A DNA stretch of 38,558 bases from an uncultured Treponema sp. (GTDB lineage: Bacteria; Spirochaetota; Spirochaetia; Treponematales; Treponemataceae). The stretch lies in contig CAKUZR010000017.1 of NCBI GenBank assembly GCA_934718065.1, positions 1 through 38,558 on the forward strand, written 5' to 3'. The notes under the pieces are model-generated. The model was not told the origin of the DNA and did no database searches. It saw only the letters and a list, made by a program, of their open reading frames with translations. Shown here piece after piece: positions 8,965 through 15,565 of the stretch (positions are counted from its first letter, which is position 1; each line of letters opens with the position of its first letter). The position numbers and the translations under genes were made by a program.

Positions 8965-9720
8965 ATTAAAGTCATCACATTGGCGCTTGCAAAAGGCGGA
9001 GTAGGGAAGTCAAGCATATCGCTCAGCCTTGCCGCTGAACTCGCAAAAAAACACAAGACAGTTCTCATCGACGGAGACGTTCAGGGAAACAGCTCTTCAA
9101 CTCTTGTGTCGGAAACAAAATTTGAGCTTGCAGATATTTTGAACGGAAAATGCTACGTTGAGGACGCTGTTGTAAAAACAGAAATTCCGAATCTTTTTGT
9201 GATTCCAACTGTAGCCACGGAAAACAACTTGAGAATTTACAAGGCGCAGAAAGCCAGCGAGGAGCCGGAAGTTTTCATGGACATAACAGACGAGCTTGAA
9301 AAACTCGGATTTGAATACGTTATAATCGACACGTCACCGGCGTTCGACGCATTCGAGGGAAATATTTTCCTTGCCACAGACGAAGTGATTCCGGTAATGC
9401 TGCTCGATCCGTACTCATTCGACGGACTTACAATGTTCAAGAAAAACCTGGAGGAATTCCGCGCGAAGCACAAGAGGCAGCTTTCAGACTCAAAGGCCGT
9501 TATAAAGCGGATTGTCCTGAACAACTACGACTCGCGGCTTGCGCTTTCAAGAAACATTCTGGACGTGATGCAGAAACAAAGCGAGTACAAAACTTACCTG
9601 ATTCCGACTGAACAGAATTTCAAGCGCTCGGTAAACCAGAAAACTCCGGTTCAGTACATTTCCGGCACAAAGGCGCAGGTTCTTAAAGGGCTGGAAGAAC
9701 TCGCGGGAGACGTTGAATAA
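8965..9720 (+). CDS. parA: ParA-family partition ATPase, probable ATT start
   Basis: A 251-residue ParA/Soj-type P-loop ATPase for replicon segregation. The deviant Walker A motif KGGVGKSS lies near the N-terminus, DGDVQGNSS follows as motif A', and IIDTSPAF is Walker B. An AAGGAGG site at 8952-8958 lies 6 nt before ATT at 8965, giving the typical ParA opening I/M-KVITLALAKGGVGK. No ATG, GTG or TTG lies at a workable distance: the next TTG is 21 nt from the site, and an upstream TTG at 8887 lies inside the promoter. ATT initiation is therefore inferred, a rare codon that would keep expression low. The gene overlaps the next by 1 nt (TAATG), typical of a type Ib par operon with an RHH partner. 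Confidence 0.9.
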   Translation: MKVITLALAKGGVGKSSISLSLAAELAKKHKTVLIDGDVQGNSSSTLVSETKFELADILNGKCYVEDAVVKTEIPNLFVIPTVATENNLRIYKAQKASEEPEVFMDITDELEKLGFEYVIIDTSPAFDAFEGNIFLATDEVIPVMLLDPYSFDGLTMFKKNLEEFRAKHKRQLSDSKAVIKRIVLNNYDSRLALSRNILDVMQKQSEYKTYLIPTEQNFKRSVNQKTPVQYISGTKAQVLKGLEELAGDVE

Positions 9721-10100
9721 TGGCAATCATGAAGAAACCTTCAAACGAGCTTCCAAAAGAATTCGTTTCGCAGGCAATGGAAACTTTGAGCTCGGAAAAC
9801 CAAGAAACTGAAAGAGCAAAAATTCCGGCCGCAGCAGTAAAAGCAAGGCAGGTTACCGCGGCACCGGCGGAATCATTTCAGGATTCAAAAAATGAAAAGA
9901 AAAATCCATCCGGAAAATACAGCGACGTTATAAACCTGAAGCTTCCAAAAGGCGAGCGGAACAGGCTGAAAGGACTTTGCGCCCAGTTCGGAATCTCGAT
10001 GAACCAGTTCATACTTTATTCAATCTACGAACTGGAAGAAAGAATAATGGACGGAAAATGCACAGTTTCCCAGATGGGAGTAAGAGAAATATCAAGATAA
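9720..10100 (+). CDS. Ribbon-helix-helix partition partner (ParG/ParB-like)
   Basis: A 126-residue protein with a long, low-complexity, basic N-terminus (to about residue 75) and a C-terminal ribbon-helix-helix: strand DVINLKLPKGERNRLKG, then helices around FGISMNQFILYSIYELEER. Known for such partners (ParG, Omega): the RHH dimer binds repeated sites at the centromere and represses the par promoter, while the mobile N-terminus stimulates the ParA ATPase. The start overlaps the parA stop (TAATG), so translation is coupled. Likely target sites are the TTAGATA and TTAGAATTCTAA motifs upstream of parA. The assignment rests on fold and context, since the N-terminus is not conserved in such proteins. 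Confidence 0.8.
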   Translation: MAIMKKPSNELPKEFVSQAMETLSSENQETERAKIPAAAVKARQVTAAPAESFQDSKNEKKNPSGKYSDVINLKLPKGERNRLKGLCAQFGISMNQFILYSIYELEERIMDGKCTVSQMGVREISR

Positions 10101-10105
10101 ACAGA

Positions 10106-10149
10106 CGGCATGGAATTTGCTAGTAAGCAGAATCCGTGCCGATTTTTTA
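10106..10149 (+). terminator. par operon terminator with iteron 1 in its loop
   Basis: CGGCA (10106-10110) plus GGA pairs with TCC plus TGCCG (10137-10141), followed by six T. The loop contains the first iteron (10111-10126), so initiator bound there would sit on the terminator. Confidence 0.65.
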
Positions 10150-10445
10150 TTATATGGAAAATTCTAGTAATTTAATGGAAGAAACTAGTTAGTTTTTGGA
10201 ATTTGCTAGTAACAAGAAAAAAGGAATGAAAAATTCCTTGGAAAAACCTAGTAAGAAAACCCGCGGAAAACAGATTTTTTTTGGAATCAGCTAGTAAAAA
10301 AAGGAAAAAACTAGTAAGCAGATGGCATTTTCTAGCAAGGAAATGGAAAACGCTAGGAACTTCTGGAAAAACCTAGCAAGAAAATGGAAACAGCTAGTTG
10401 GAAGAAATGGCGAAACCTAGTGAAAAACTTGGAAACAACTAGTAA
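10111..10445 (+). repeat. Left iteron array of the replication origin (13 copies)
   Basis: Thirteen direct repeats of TGGAANNNNCTAGTAA start at 10111, 10155, 10176, 10197, 10239, 10282, 10302, 10323, 10344, 10364, 10385, 10408 and 10430. Neighbouring starts are 20-23 bp apart, or about twice that (42-44) where a copy is missing, so all sites face the same side of the helix. CTAG is invariant, TGGA is nearly so, and the middle is variable. They are the expected binding sites of the Rep protein encoded just downstream. Confidence 0.92.
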
Positions 10446-10479
10446 GATAAAACTGTAAAATCTTTCACCACAAGAAAAT

Positions 10480-10562
10480 AGACACGCTCAATAATAAATA
10501 TAAATTTAAATATTAAGAAATAAAATTTATAATATTCATCAGAAAAAAAAATAATATTAGGT
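10480..10562. other. AT-rich candidate DNA-unwinding element
   Basis: About 80 bp of almost pure A/T directly after the last iteron and before repeat element A. Position and composition match the duplex-unwinding element of iteron-type origins. This is inference from layout. Confidence 0.5.
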
Positions 10563-10564
10563 AG

Positions 10565-10751
10565 AATGTTAAGTTTTTTGTAAAAAAGTGAAAGCGAAGG
10601 CAGATTTTCAGATTGTGAAGATTTTTGGCGATTGAGGCAGTTAAAGTGCAAAGCACCCGAATTAATACAAGCGAAGCGCGAGCTAAATCCATCTGAGCAA
10701 ACTGAAAATCTGCCGAAAGCGTTCTTTCAGAATTTGTAAAAAACTCAACAT
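10565..10751. repeat. Repeat family A, copy 1 (palindromic-ended, ~185 bp)
   Basis: The element is bounded by near-perfect inverted ends: AATGTTAAGTTTTTTGTAAA on the left pairs with a TTTGTAAAAAACTCAACATT-like right end. Inner arms GGCAGATTTTCAGATTG (10599-10615) and CAAACTGAAAATCTGCC (10698-10714) also pair. It shares most of its core with the copy at 24716-24900. It has no coding capacity and lies between the AT-rich element and the rep promoter. Confidence 0.8.
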
Positions 10752-10849
10752 TTAAATTATTAAGCAGACTTTTCTAAAATTGAACTTAAACAGCCTGAAA
10801 AATATCATAAAAAAAATCAAAAAATTTTTGCAAAGTAACTAAAATTTGC

Positions 10850-10878
10850 TTGCACACCTAGTAAGTTTGATTTATATT
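10850..10878 (+). promoter_or_regulatory. rep promoter with an iteron in its spacer
   Basis: TTGCAC (10850-10855), a 17-bp spacer and TATATT (10873-10878). The spacer contains CTAGTAA (10858-10864), the conserved half of the iteron, so the initiator could repress its own gene. The rep ATG begins only 6 nt after the -10 box. Confidence 0.7.
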
Positions 10879-10884
10879 CAATCT

Positions 10885-11982
10885 ATGGGGAAAAAAGAAA
10901 CGGGTGGAATTTTGAACTTTAAAAATTCATCGCTGGAAACAACAGATCTGGTGCTGACCGGAGACGAATCGACAAAGCCTTCTTATTTGATTCAGAAAAA
11001 CGCAATGAGCAAGGCATACTATAAAATTTCTGCAATGGGAAAAAAACTGATTTCAATGGCAATGGCAGTAAACAACATGCAGAAAACAATTTTCGGCGAC
11101 ACAAACTACTACGAGGCGAAATTTTCGTTCAACGACTTTTTCAAGTCGATGGGAATTTCAATTGGCGGCACAAGCATTGAAAGAATAGCCGAATGCGCGG
11201 ACGAGTGCGTTCATTTTGTAATAAATTTTCACACGGACGACCTTCAGAATTTCATACCGCTGTTTTCGTTGATTCAAATTGACAAGACAAATAAAATTCT
11301 GCGGTTTGTATTCAATCCGATTATAAACAACTTTCTGGAGCAGCAGGCCGGACACCACAAGATTAATTTTCTTGAATACGGAAAGCTCCGCTCAACTTAC
11401 GCGATGCGCTACTACGACATTTTTGAGCAGTACAAAGGCTTCGCGGGGAAAAACGGAAATCCGAAAAACACATGGACCTGCTCGCTTTCGTTTGACGAGA
11501 TAAAAAATCTTTTTCAGCTTGATGAAATTTACCAGAACCGCACGGACAACTTCAAGAAATTTGTAATAACCGAGCCAATCAAGGAGCTGAACGAAAAAAT
11601 CACTTCGATGAAAGTTGTTAAGCAGGACTGGCTGAAAACCGGAAAAAAACACACGGGCGTCCGCTTTACGATTATGCGCACCGAATCCGGAATGACGGAC
11701 TACGACAAAGTTTCGCCGTATCTGAATTTTATTGAGGACCAGGGCGACAGAATTCTTGTGTGCCAGAACGCGGAGCTTTATCTTTCGCTGATTCAGAAGG
11801 AAAACGCTGTTGTGAAAGTTGATTTGGAAACTGCTAGTGAGTCAACGGAAGGAACGGAGCTTAGGCAGCTTCAACTTCTTTGCGGAATGGCTCTGAACGA
11901 CTTGAAGGAACAGAAAAAGAATTCAAAGAAACTAGCAAACTCCAAAAAGAACGAAAGTCTTCAGAAAGAGCTGTTTCTTTAA
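10885..11982 (+). CDS. Plasmid-type replication initiator, Rep_3 family
   Basis: A 365-residue initiator resembling Rep_3 (RepA/RepE/Pi-type) proteins, which bind iterons through two winged-helix domains and open the origin. Family-like features: the opening LIQKNAMSKAYYKISAMGKKLISMAMA, the central FLEYGKLRSTYAMRYYDIFEQY (winged helix 1 end), then LSFDEIKNLFQL and the C-terminal winged helix. The C-terminal 50 residues are lysine-rich. The ATG at 10885 is preferred over an upstream TTG at 10846, because that TTG lies before the promoter. No ribosome site precedes it and the -10 box is 6 nt away, so the mRNA is probably leaderless. Two iteron-like sites lie in its 3' end (11825-11840 and 11929-11944). 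Flanking iteron arrays and par genes support the function. Confidence 0.9.
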   Translation: MGKKETGGILNFKNSSLETTDLVLTGDESTKPSYLIQKNAMSKAYYKISAMGKKLISMAMAVNNMQKTIFGDTNYYEAKFSFNDFFKSMGISIGGTSIERIAECADECVHFVINFHTDDLQNFIPLFSLIQIDKTNKILRFVFNPIINNFLEQQAGHHKINFLEYGKLRSTYAMRYYDIFEQYKGFAGKNGNPKNTWTCSLSFDEIKNLFQLDEIYQNRTDNFKKFVITEPIKELNEKITSMKVVKQDWLKTGKKHTGVRFTIMRTESGMTDYDKVSPYLNFIEDQGDRILVCQNAELYLSLIQKENAVVKVDLETASESTEGTELRQLQLLCGMALNDLKEQKKNSKKLANSKKNESLQKELFL

Positions 11983-12018
11983 AACTGAAATATTTCCGCT
12001 GCTAGGAAAGAATCCGGG

Positions 12019-12445
12019 TGGAAATAGCTAGTAAATTCCAAAAAATAATTTTCTCAGAAAAAAGGCTTCAGTTTTGCGTATGTGGCAAGGATTGTAAGGT
12101 CTGGCGAAGCCAGTTCTGCGCATTGTCCGCAAGATTATTAAACCTGCTGCCGAGTTTTGCGGTGCAAAAATCATATTTATTGTTTAGGAAAAACATCAAA
12201 AGCGCAGAATGAAGGCGGAAGCCGGAAACCTGAAAAGCCTGGTTTTGGCGGGTGAGCCTGCGAACCTGGCAAAAGCCACCCAGAAAATAAAAATCTTCTT
12301 TTAAAAAATGGTTTGGAAAAAGCTAGGTAGTTTCGCGCGCATTTTCTTTTTTTGCTGTATGGAGTTTGCTAGTAAGTTGTTGAGGCTTGGAAATTTCTAG
12401 GATATTTGTGGCGTTTCCTAGGGGTTTATTGGCAAAAACTAGTAT
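12019..12445 (+). repeat. Right iteron array downstream of rep
   Basis: Iterons start at 12019, 12314, 12360, 12388, 12409 and 12430. The last three are exactly 21 bp apart. The 12019 copy overlaps a reverse-strand copy, forming a palindrome (TGGAAATAGC followed by TAGTAAATTCCA). The 12360 copy is a full match (TGGAGTTTGCTAGTAA). A repeat B copy interrupts the array between 12081 and 12281. Confidence 0.85.
12081..12281 (+). repeat. Repeat family B, copy 1 (hairpin-chain element, expanded)
   Basis: Begins GTGGCAAGGATTG and ends GCAAAAGCCACCC like the copy at 15428-15565. It contains the triloop hairpin CTGGC-GAA-GCCAG, then a larger insertion bounded by TTCTGCGC and GCGCAGAA, which itself contains CCGCAA paired with TTGCGG. 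The 3' half (GCCGGAAACCTG then AAAGCCTGGTTTTGGC) is the most conserved part of the family. Confidence 0.7.
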
Positions 12446-12606
12446 TTTGTTATAAAAAAGTATACATATTGAGATAAATAAATTCTTTCTGAATTTGTTA
12501 ATAGTATGTGCTTTTTTTTTGACAGTTTAAATTTCAGTAAATTTGAATTTAGTTTTTTGAAAAATTTCTGATGGGCTTCCGTCATTCCGCGGGCGGCTCG
12601 GCGGCG

Positions 12607-12714
12607 TTCGACATTATTTTGAATGTCTGATATAGTTTTAGCTTGACTGCGCAGTTTATGATTCCTCAAAAACTCCTGCGCATAAAAAATTAAAATCCTT
12701 AAGGAGGCTGTGAA
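12607..12714 (+). promoter_or_regulatory. Promoter and structured leader of the queuosine-precursor transporter
   Basis: TTCGAC (12607-12612), an 18-bp spacer and TATAGT (12631-12636) predict a transcript start near 12643 and a leader of about 72 nt. It folds as TGCGCAG (12648-12654) with CTGCGCA (12676-12682), followed by an A-rich tail. The loop CCTC (12664-12667) can pair with GAGG (12704-12707) of the AAGGAGG ribosome site, a pseudoknot layout like that of small preQ1 riboswitches. It does not match the class I consensus loop, so this is a candidate only. Confidence 0.4.
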
Positions 12715-13461
12715 ATGAAGAAATTTCACGATTTTTTTAAAGAGGAGATGAAGGACACGGGTATTCTGCTCAGAAGCGTTCCTTCTCTTACCGTTTCTAT
12801 TTTTTTCCTTTCCGTTGTCTGCGCGAACCTGCTGGCGAACAAGGAGCTTTTTAATTTCAAGTATCTTGCGATGGACTGCGGATTTGCGTTCAGCTGGATT
12901 ATGTTTCTGTGCATGGACATAATCTGCAAAAGGTGGGGGCCGAAGGCGAGCATAAAGATTTCGGTGATTTCGCTGGTTATGAATCTTTTTGTCTGCGCGG
13001 TGTTTTTTCTGCTTAGCAAAACTCCGGGGAAATGGGGGGAATTCTACACAACTGAAAATATCGCCGTGAACAACGCTTTGAATGCAACTTTCGGCGGCTC
13101 GTGGTACGTTGTGCTGGGGTCGGCGACCGCTTCGCTGGTTTCTTCGGTTGTGAATTCGCTGCTGAATTTCTACATCGGGAAAATTGTGCGGAAGGACGGA
13201 TTTCTGGCGTTTGCCGCGCGCTCGTATTTTTCAACGCTGGCGGGGCAGTTTGTTGACAATCTTGTTTTTGCCACAATTGTTTCAAAATTTTTCTTTGGAT
13301 GGACGTGGACTCAGGTTTTTCTTTGCTCAGGAATCGCGGCGTTTCTGGAGCTTCTTGCCGAAATTCTGTTCAGCGGAATCGGGTACAAAGTTTTGAAAAA
13401 ATGGGAAGAGGACGACGTCGGGCGGGAATATCTTGATTATCTGAAGGCCAGGGAAAAATGA
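12715..13461 (+). CDS. Queuosine precursor transporter (VUT/YhhQ family)
   Basis: A 248-residue membrane protein with about six hydrophobic helices, matching the VUT/YhhQ family that imports queuine or preQ0/preQ1. Family-like segments are SVVCANLLANKELFNF, MDIICKRWGPKASI (the Y/W-G-P-K turn), the FGGSW-ASLVSS region and LAGQFVDNLVFATI. The ATG at 12715 follows a perfect AAGGAGG with 7-nt spacing. It overlaps the following SDR gene by 4 nt (ATGA). The leader just upstream folds into a small pseudoknot-capable hairpin that could sense a queuosine precursor. It is the first gene to the right of the origin. Substrate preference cannot be read from sequence. Confidence 0.85.
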   Translation: MKKFHDFFKEEMKDTGILLRSVPSLTVSIFFLSVVCANLLANKELFNFKYLAMDCGFAFSWIMFLCMDIICKRWGPKASIKISVISLVMNLFVCAVFFLLSKTPGKWGEFYTTENIAVNNALNATFGGSWYVVLGSATASLVSSVVNSLLNFYIGKIVRKDGFLAFAARSYFSTLAGQFVDNLVFATIVSKFFFGWTWTQVFLCSGIAAFLELLAEILFSGIGYKVLKKWEEDDVGREYLDYLKAREK

Positions 13462-14141
13462 AAATTCTAGTTACAGGAACTTCGGGCGGAATCGGAAAGG
13501 CCGCGGCTGTTAAATTTTTGCGGGAAGGACATTCTGTTTATGGAATTGACATTAGGGCTGACACAATAAGCGGAACTTTTCCCGAGGCGGAGAACTACAC
13601 GCATTTTACCGCGGATATTTCCATTAAAGAAAATCTGCCGGAAATAAAAGATGTTAAAATTATTGTGAACAACGCGGGCATTCAGACCGGCACAGAAAAT
13701 GACATAAAAGTTAATCTTTTGGGCACGATGAACGTTACTGAAAAATATGCTTTCCAGAAGGCGATAAAATCTGTGCTTTTTATAAGCTCGGTTTCAGCGC
13801 TTACAGGAAATGAATTTCCGGAGTACGTTGCCTCAAAAGCCGGAATAAACGGATATATGAAAAACTGCGCAATCCGGCTTGCGAACCAGTTCCAGGCGAC
13901 AAGCAATTCGTTGTGTTTCGGGGGAGTTCTTACCGAGCTGAACAGGCCGGTTCTTGAAAACCCAAAGCTATGGGAAAAGATTATGGAAGTAACTCCGCTG
14001 AAAAAGTGGATTTCCGCGGAAGAGGCTGCGGAATGGTGTTACTTTTTTACGGTTACAAATACGTTCTGCACCGGGCAGACGGTTGATATTTCCGGCGGGG
14101 AAAGAAACTGCGCCGATTTGTTTGTGTGGCCGGAGGAGTAA
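13458..14141 (+). CDS. Short-chain dehydrogenase/reductase
   Basis: A 227-residue classical SDR oxidoreductase. The nucleotide-binding TGTSGGIG (6-13), NNAG (71-74), the active-site serine in FISSVSAL and the catalytic Y123-x3-K127 (YVASK) are all present. D31 after the second strand (YGIDIR) suggests NAD(H) rather than NADP(H). Its start overlaps the transporter's stop by 4 nt, so the two are translationally coupled. The C-terminal GQTVDISGGE is the usual SDR ending. It resembles 3-oxoacyl-ACP reductase-like SDRs, but the substrate is unknown; linkage to the queuosine transporter does not imply a queuosine reaction. Confidence 0.88.
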   Translation: MKILVTGTSGGIGKAAAVKFLREGHSVYGIDIRADTISGTFPEAENYTHFTADISIKENLPEIKDVKIIVNNAGIQTGTENDIKVNLLGTMNVTEKYAFQKAIKSVLFISSVSALTGNEFPEYVASKAGINGYMKNCAIRLANQFQATSNSLCFGGVLTELNRPVLENPKLWEKIMEVTPLKKWISAEEAAEWCYFFTVTNTFCTGQTVDISGGERNCADLFVWPEE

Positions 14142-14180
14142 AAAAAAATGCGCCTGAAAATTTTTCAGGCGCATTTTTTT
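14141..14180. terminator. Bidirectional terminator
   Basis: GCGCCTGAAAA (14150-14160) abuts its complement TTTTTCAGGCGC (14161-14172). An A-tract lies on one side and a T-tract on the other, so it can end both the SDR transcript and the convergent small gene. Confidence 0.92.
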
Positions 14181-14195
14181 ATGTTTCAACAAGAA

Positions 14196-14381
14196 TTACT
14201 TGATAGAAAGTCCGTGCATTTTTGCTGACTCTCGGAGCCATTTTAATGTTGATTCATATTCGCCGTCGCGAATTTTTGCGCTTTCGTAGCTTGCCTTCAG
14301 TTTGTCAGCCAATGCCTGGTATTCATGGTCGTTGACCATTTTTTCAAAGTCCGGCTGATTTAATCCAAATTTCTCATGCAT
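14196..14381 (-). CDS. Small conserved-looking protein of unknown function
   Basis: A 61-residue, charged, probably all-helical soluble protein (MHEKFGLNQPDFEKMVNDHE start; YESAKIRDGEYESTLKWLRESAKMHG near the end). The ATG at 14381 is preceded by GGAGG with 7-nt spacing, and the gene ends against the shared bidirectional terminator, so it is very likely real. No signal peptide, membrane segment or catalytic motif is visible, and I do not recognise the family. Confidence 0.7.
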   Translation of the reverse strand: MHEKFGLNQPDFEKMVNDHEYQALADKLKASYESAKIRDGEYESTLKWLRESAKMHGLSIK

Positions 14382-14624
14382 AATTGCGCCTCCAGCTTGA
14401 TGTATTTTTAGATGCCTTTGGAAAACATCTTCTATATAATAATAATTCAGATTTTAAAAAAATCCAGTAAAAAATTTTAAATTTTCAGAAATCTGGTTTT
14501 TGCGGAAGTTTTTTTCAGTTTTTTCTGGATTTTGCAAAAATTGAGTAAAAAATACTCAGGAATTGCGGGTAAAAACGACACAGTGTAAAAATTGCCCGTT
14601 TTTTTGTGAAAAAATAAAAGCGTG

Positions 14625-14695
14625 CGCAAAATCCATCTGGAGCAAACTGGAAATATTCCGAAAGAGTTCCTTCTTGATTTGCAAAAACACTCTGT
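14625..14695 (+). repeat. Repeat family A, internally deleted copy
   Basis: Shares AAATCCATCTGGAGCAAACTGGAAAT and the trailing TTCCGAAAG-like right end with the full copy at 24716-24900, but lacks the left inner arm. A short piece of the left flank (AAAATAAAAGCG) is fused to it. It looks like a decayed or recombined copy. Confidence 0.65.
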
Positions 14696-14757
14696 TTTGG
14701 CAGGCGTTTCTTGGCCGGCAGTTATTTTTTTGATTTTTTTTTGTTTTTATGAAAAGT

Positions 14758-14773
14758 TGGCACGGTTCTTGCA
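14758..14773 (+). promoter_or_regulatory. Sigma-54 (RpoN) promoter for hsp20
   Basis: TGGCACG (14758-14764), 4 nt, then TTGCA (14769-14773). GG at -24 and GC at -12 are 12 bp apart. This is a near-perfect match to the sigma-54 consensus TGGCACG-N4-TTGCW, with predicted start near 14784 and an AAGGAGG ribosome site downstream. No enhancer site could be identified. Confidence 0.8.
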
Positions 14774-14840
14774 TAATATATTGTGAAAGCCAAAGGCTTT
14801 GAATAAAAAAGAAAATTGCAATGCTGAAGGAGGCATGATT

Positions 14841-15293
14841 ATGATGAACGAACTTTCTTTGTTGGATTCACTTTTTGATAACTTTGATGGTGTTTATGGC
14901 GGAAACTGCCGCGGAAATTATGTTCCTAAAGTTGATGTTAAAGAAACAAAAGACGCTTATACATTGGATATGGAGCTTCCTGGAAGAACTGAAAATGATG
15001 TTGACATTCAGCTTGACAGGAACGTGCTGACAATTTCTTCAAAGAAGGCTGAGAAAAAAGCTGAGAAATGCGGTGAAAACTGCGCGGAGGCTTCTGGAAA
15101 GGCCGAAAAAGAAGAGCAGCCGAAATGGGTTATCCGCGAAAGAAGAGTTTCTGAATTCAGCAGAAGCTTTACTTTGCCGAACGATTCTGACGGTGAAAAT
15201 ATTTCCGCGTCGTTCAAGAACGGAATTCTGACGGTTGTTGTTCCGCGCAAGGCTGTGAATGTTCCAAAGCGCATTGAAATAAAAGTTGCGTAG
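14841..15293 (+). CDS. Small heat-shock protein, Hsp20/alpha-crystallin family
   Basis: A 150-residue ATP-independent holdase. The alpha-crystallin domain runs from about residue 33 (VPKVDVKETKDAYTLDMELPG) to the end. It includes DVDIQLDRNVLTIS, the beta-6 region and the typical SRSFTLPNDSDGENISASFKNGILTVVVPR segment. A Lys/Glu-rich insertion (KKAEKKAEKCGENCAEASGK) replaces the usual loop. ATG codons at 14835, 14841 and 14844 are in frame; AAGGAGG (14827-14833) favours 14841, which gives the standard MMNELSLLDSLF start. Transcription appears to use a sigma-54 promoter, unusual for this family, and a strong terminator follows. Confidence 0.93.
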   Translation: MMNELSLLDSLFDNFDGVYGGNCRGNYVPKVDVKETKDAYTLDMELPGRTENDVDIQLDRNVLTISSKKAEKKAEKCGENCAEASGKAEKEEQPKWVIRERRVSEFSRSFTLPNDSDGENISASFKNGILTVVVPRKAVNVPKRIEIKVA

Positions 15294-15360
15294 TTCTAGC
15301 TTGATTGATTGGCGAGCCTTGGTGATTGAGCCGAGCCTCGGATATTTGCTGGCTGATGAA

Positions 15361-15400
15361 AACGGAAACTGGCTTTTTTTGCTGGTTTCCGTTTTTTTTT
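15361..15400 (+). terminator. Intrinsic terminator after hsp20
   Basis: AACGGAAAC pairs with GTTTCCGTT across a short T-rich loop, followed by about nine T. Confidence 0.88.
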
Positions 15401-15427
15401 GTTCCGGTTGAATTTGTGTTTGCGGAC

Positions 15428-15565
15428 GTGGCAAGGATTGGAAGGTCGCGCGGAGCGCGTTGCGGAATAAAAACGAAGTTTTTATGGAGCAATGGAGGCG
15501 GAGGCCGGAAACCTGGAAAGCCTGGTTTTGGCTGGTGAGCGTGTCGAGCCAGGCAAAAGCCACCC
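15428..15565 (+). repeat. Repeat family B, copy 2 (hairpin-chain element)
   Basis: Runs from GTGGCAAGGATTG to GCAAAAGCCACCC. It contains hairpins CGCGC-GGA-GCGCG and AAAAAC-GAA-GTTTTT in series, then the conserved GCCGGAAACCTGGAAAGCC block and a terminal CTGG/CCAG arm. No open frame is conserved between copies, so it acts as DNA or RNA. Confidence 0.78.

Noticed and set aside
10111..10445. Regular short repeats that could be read as a CRISPR array
   Set aside because: The conserved unit is 16 bp with a variable centre and a 21-bp period, there are no unique spacers of 26-40 bp, and no cas genes. An iteron array next to a Rep_3 gene explains it fully.
10439..10651. Minus-strand frame in the origin region
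   Set aside because: Covers the AT-rich stretch and repeat A; the related frames at other repeat A copies come from the repeat, not from a gene.
12018..12212. 64-codon frame downstream of rep
   Set aside because: It starts inside the 12019 iteron and runs through repeat B copy 1; no ribosome site, and the frame is not kept in other copies.
12643..12700. Canonical preQ1 class I riboswitch
   Set aside because: The loop is about 21 nt and lacks the conserved UUC-UAG and CACC elements; only the A-rich tail and pseudoknot layout agree, so it is kept as a candidate finding, not called.
8387..12714. DnaA boxes at the origin
   Set aside because: No clear TTATCCACA-type nonamer cluster was seen by eye; isolated near-matches are expected in AT-rich DNA.
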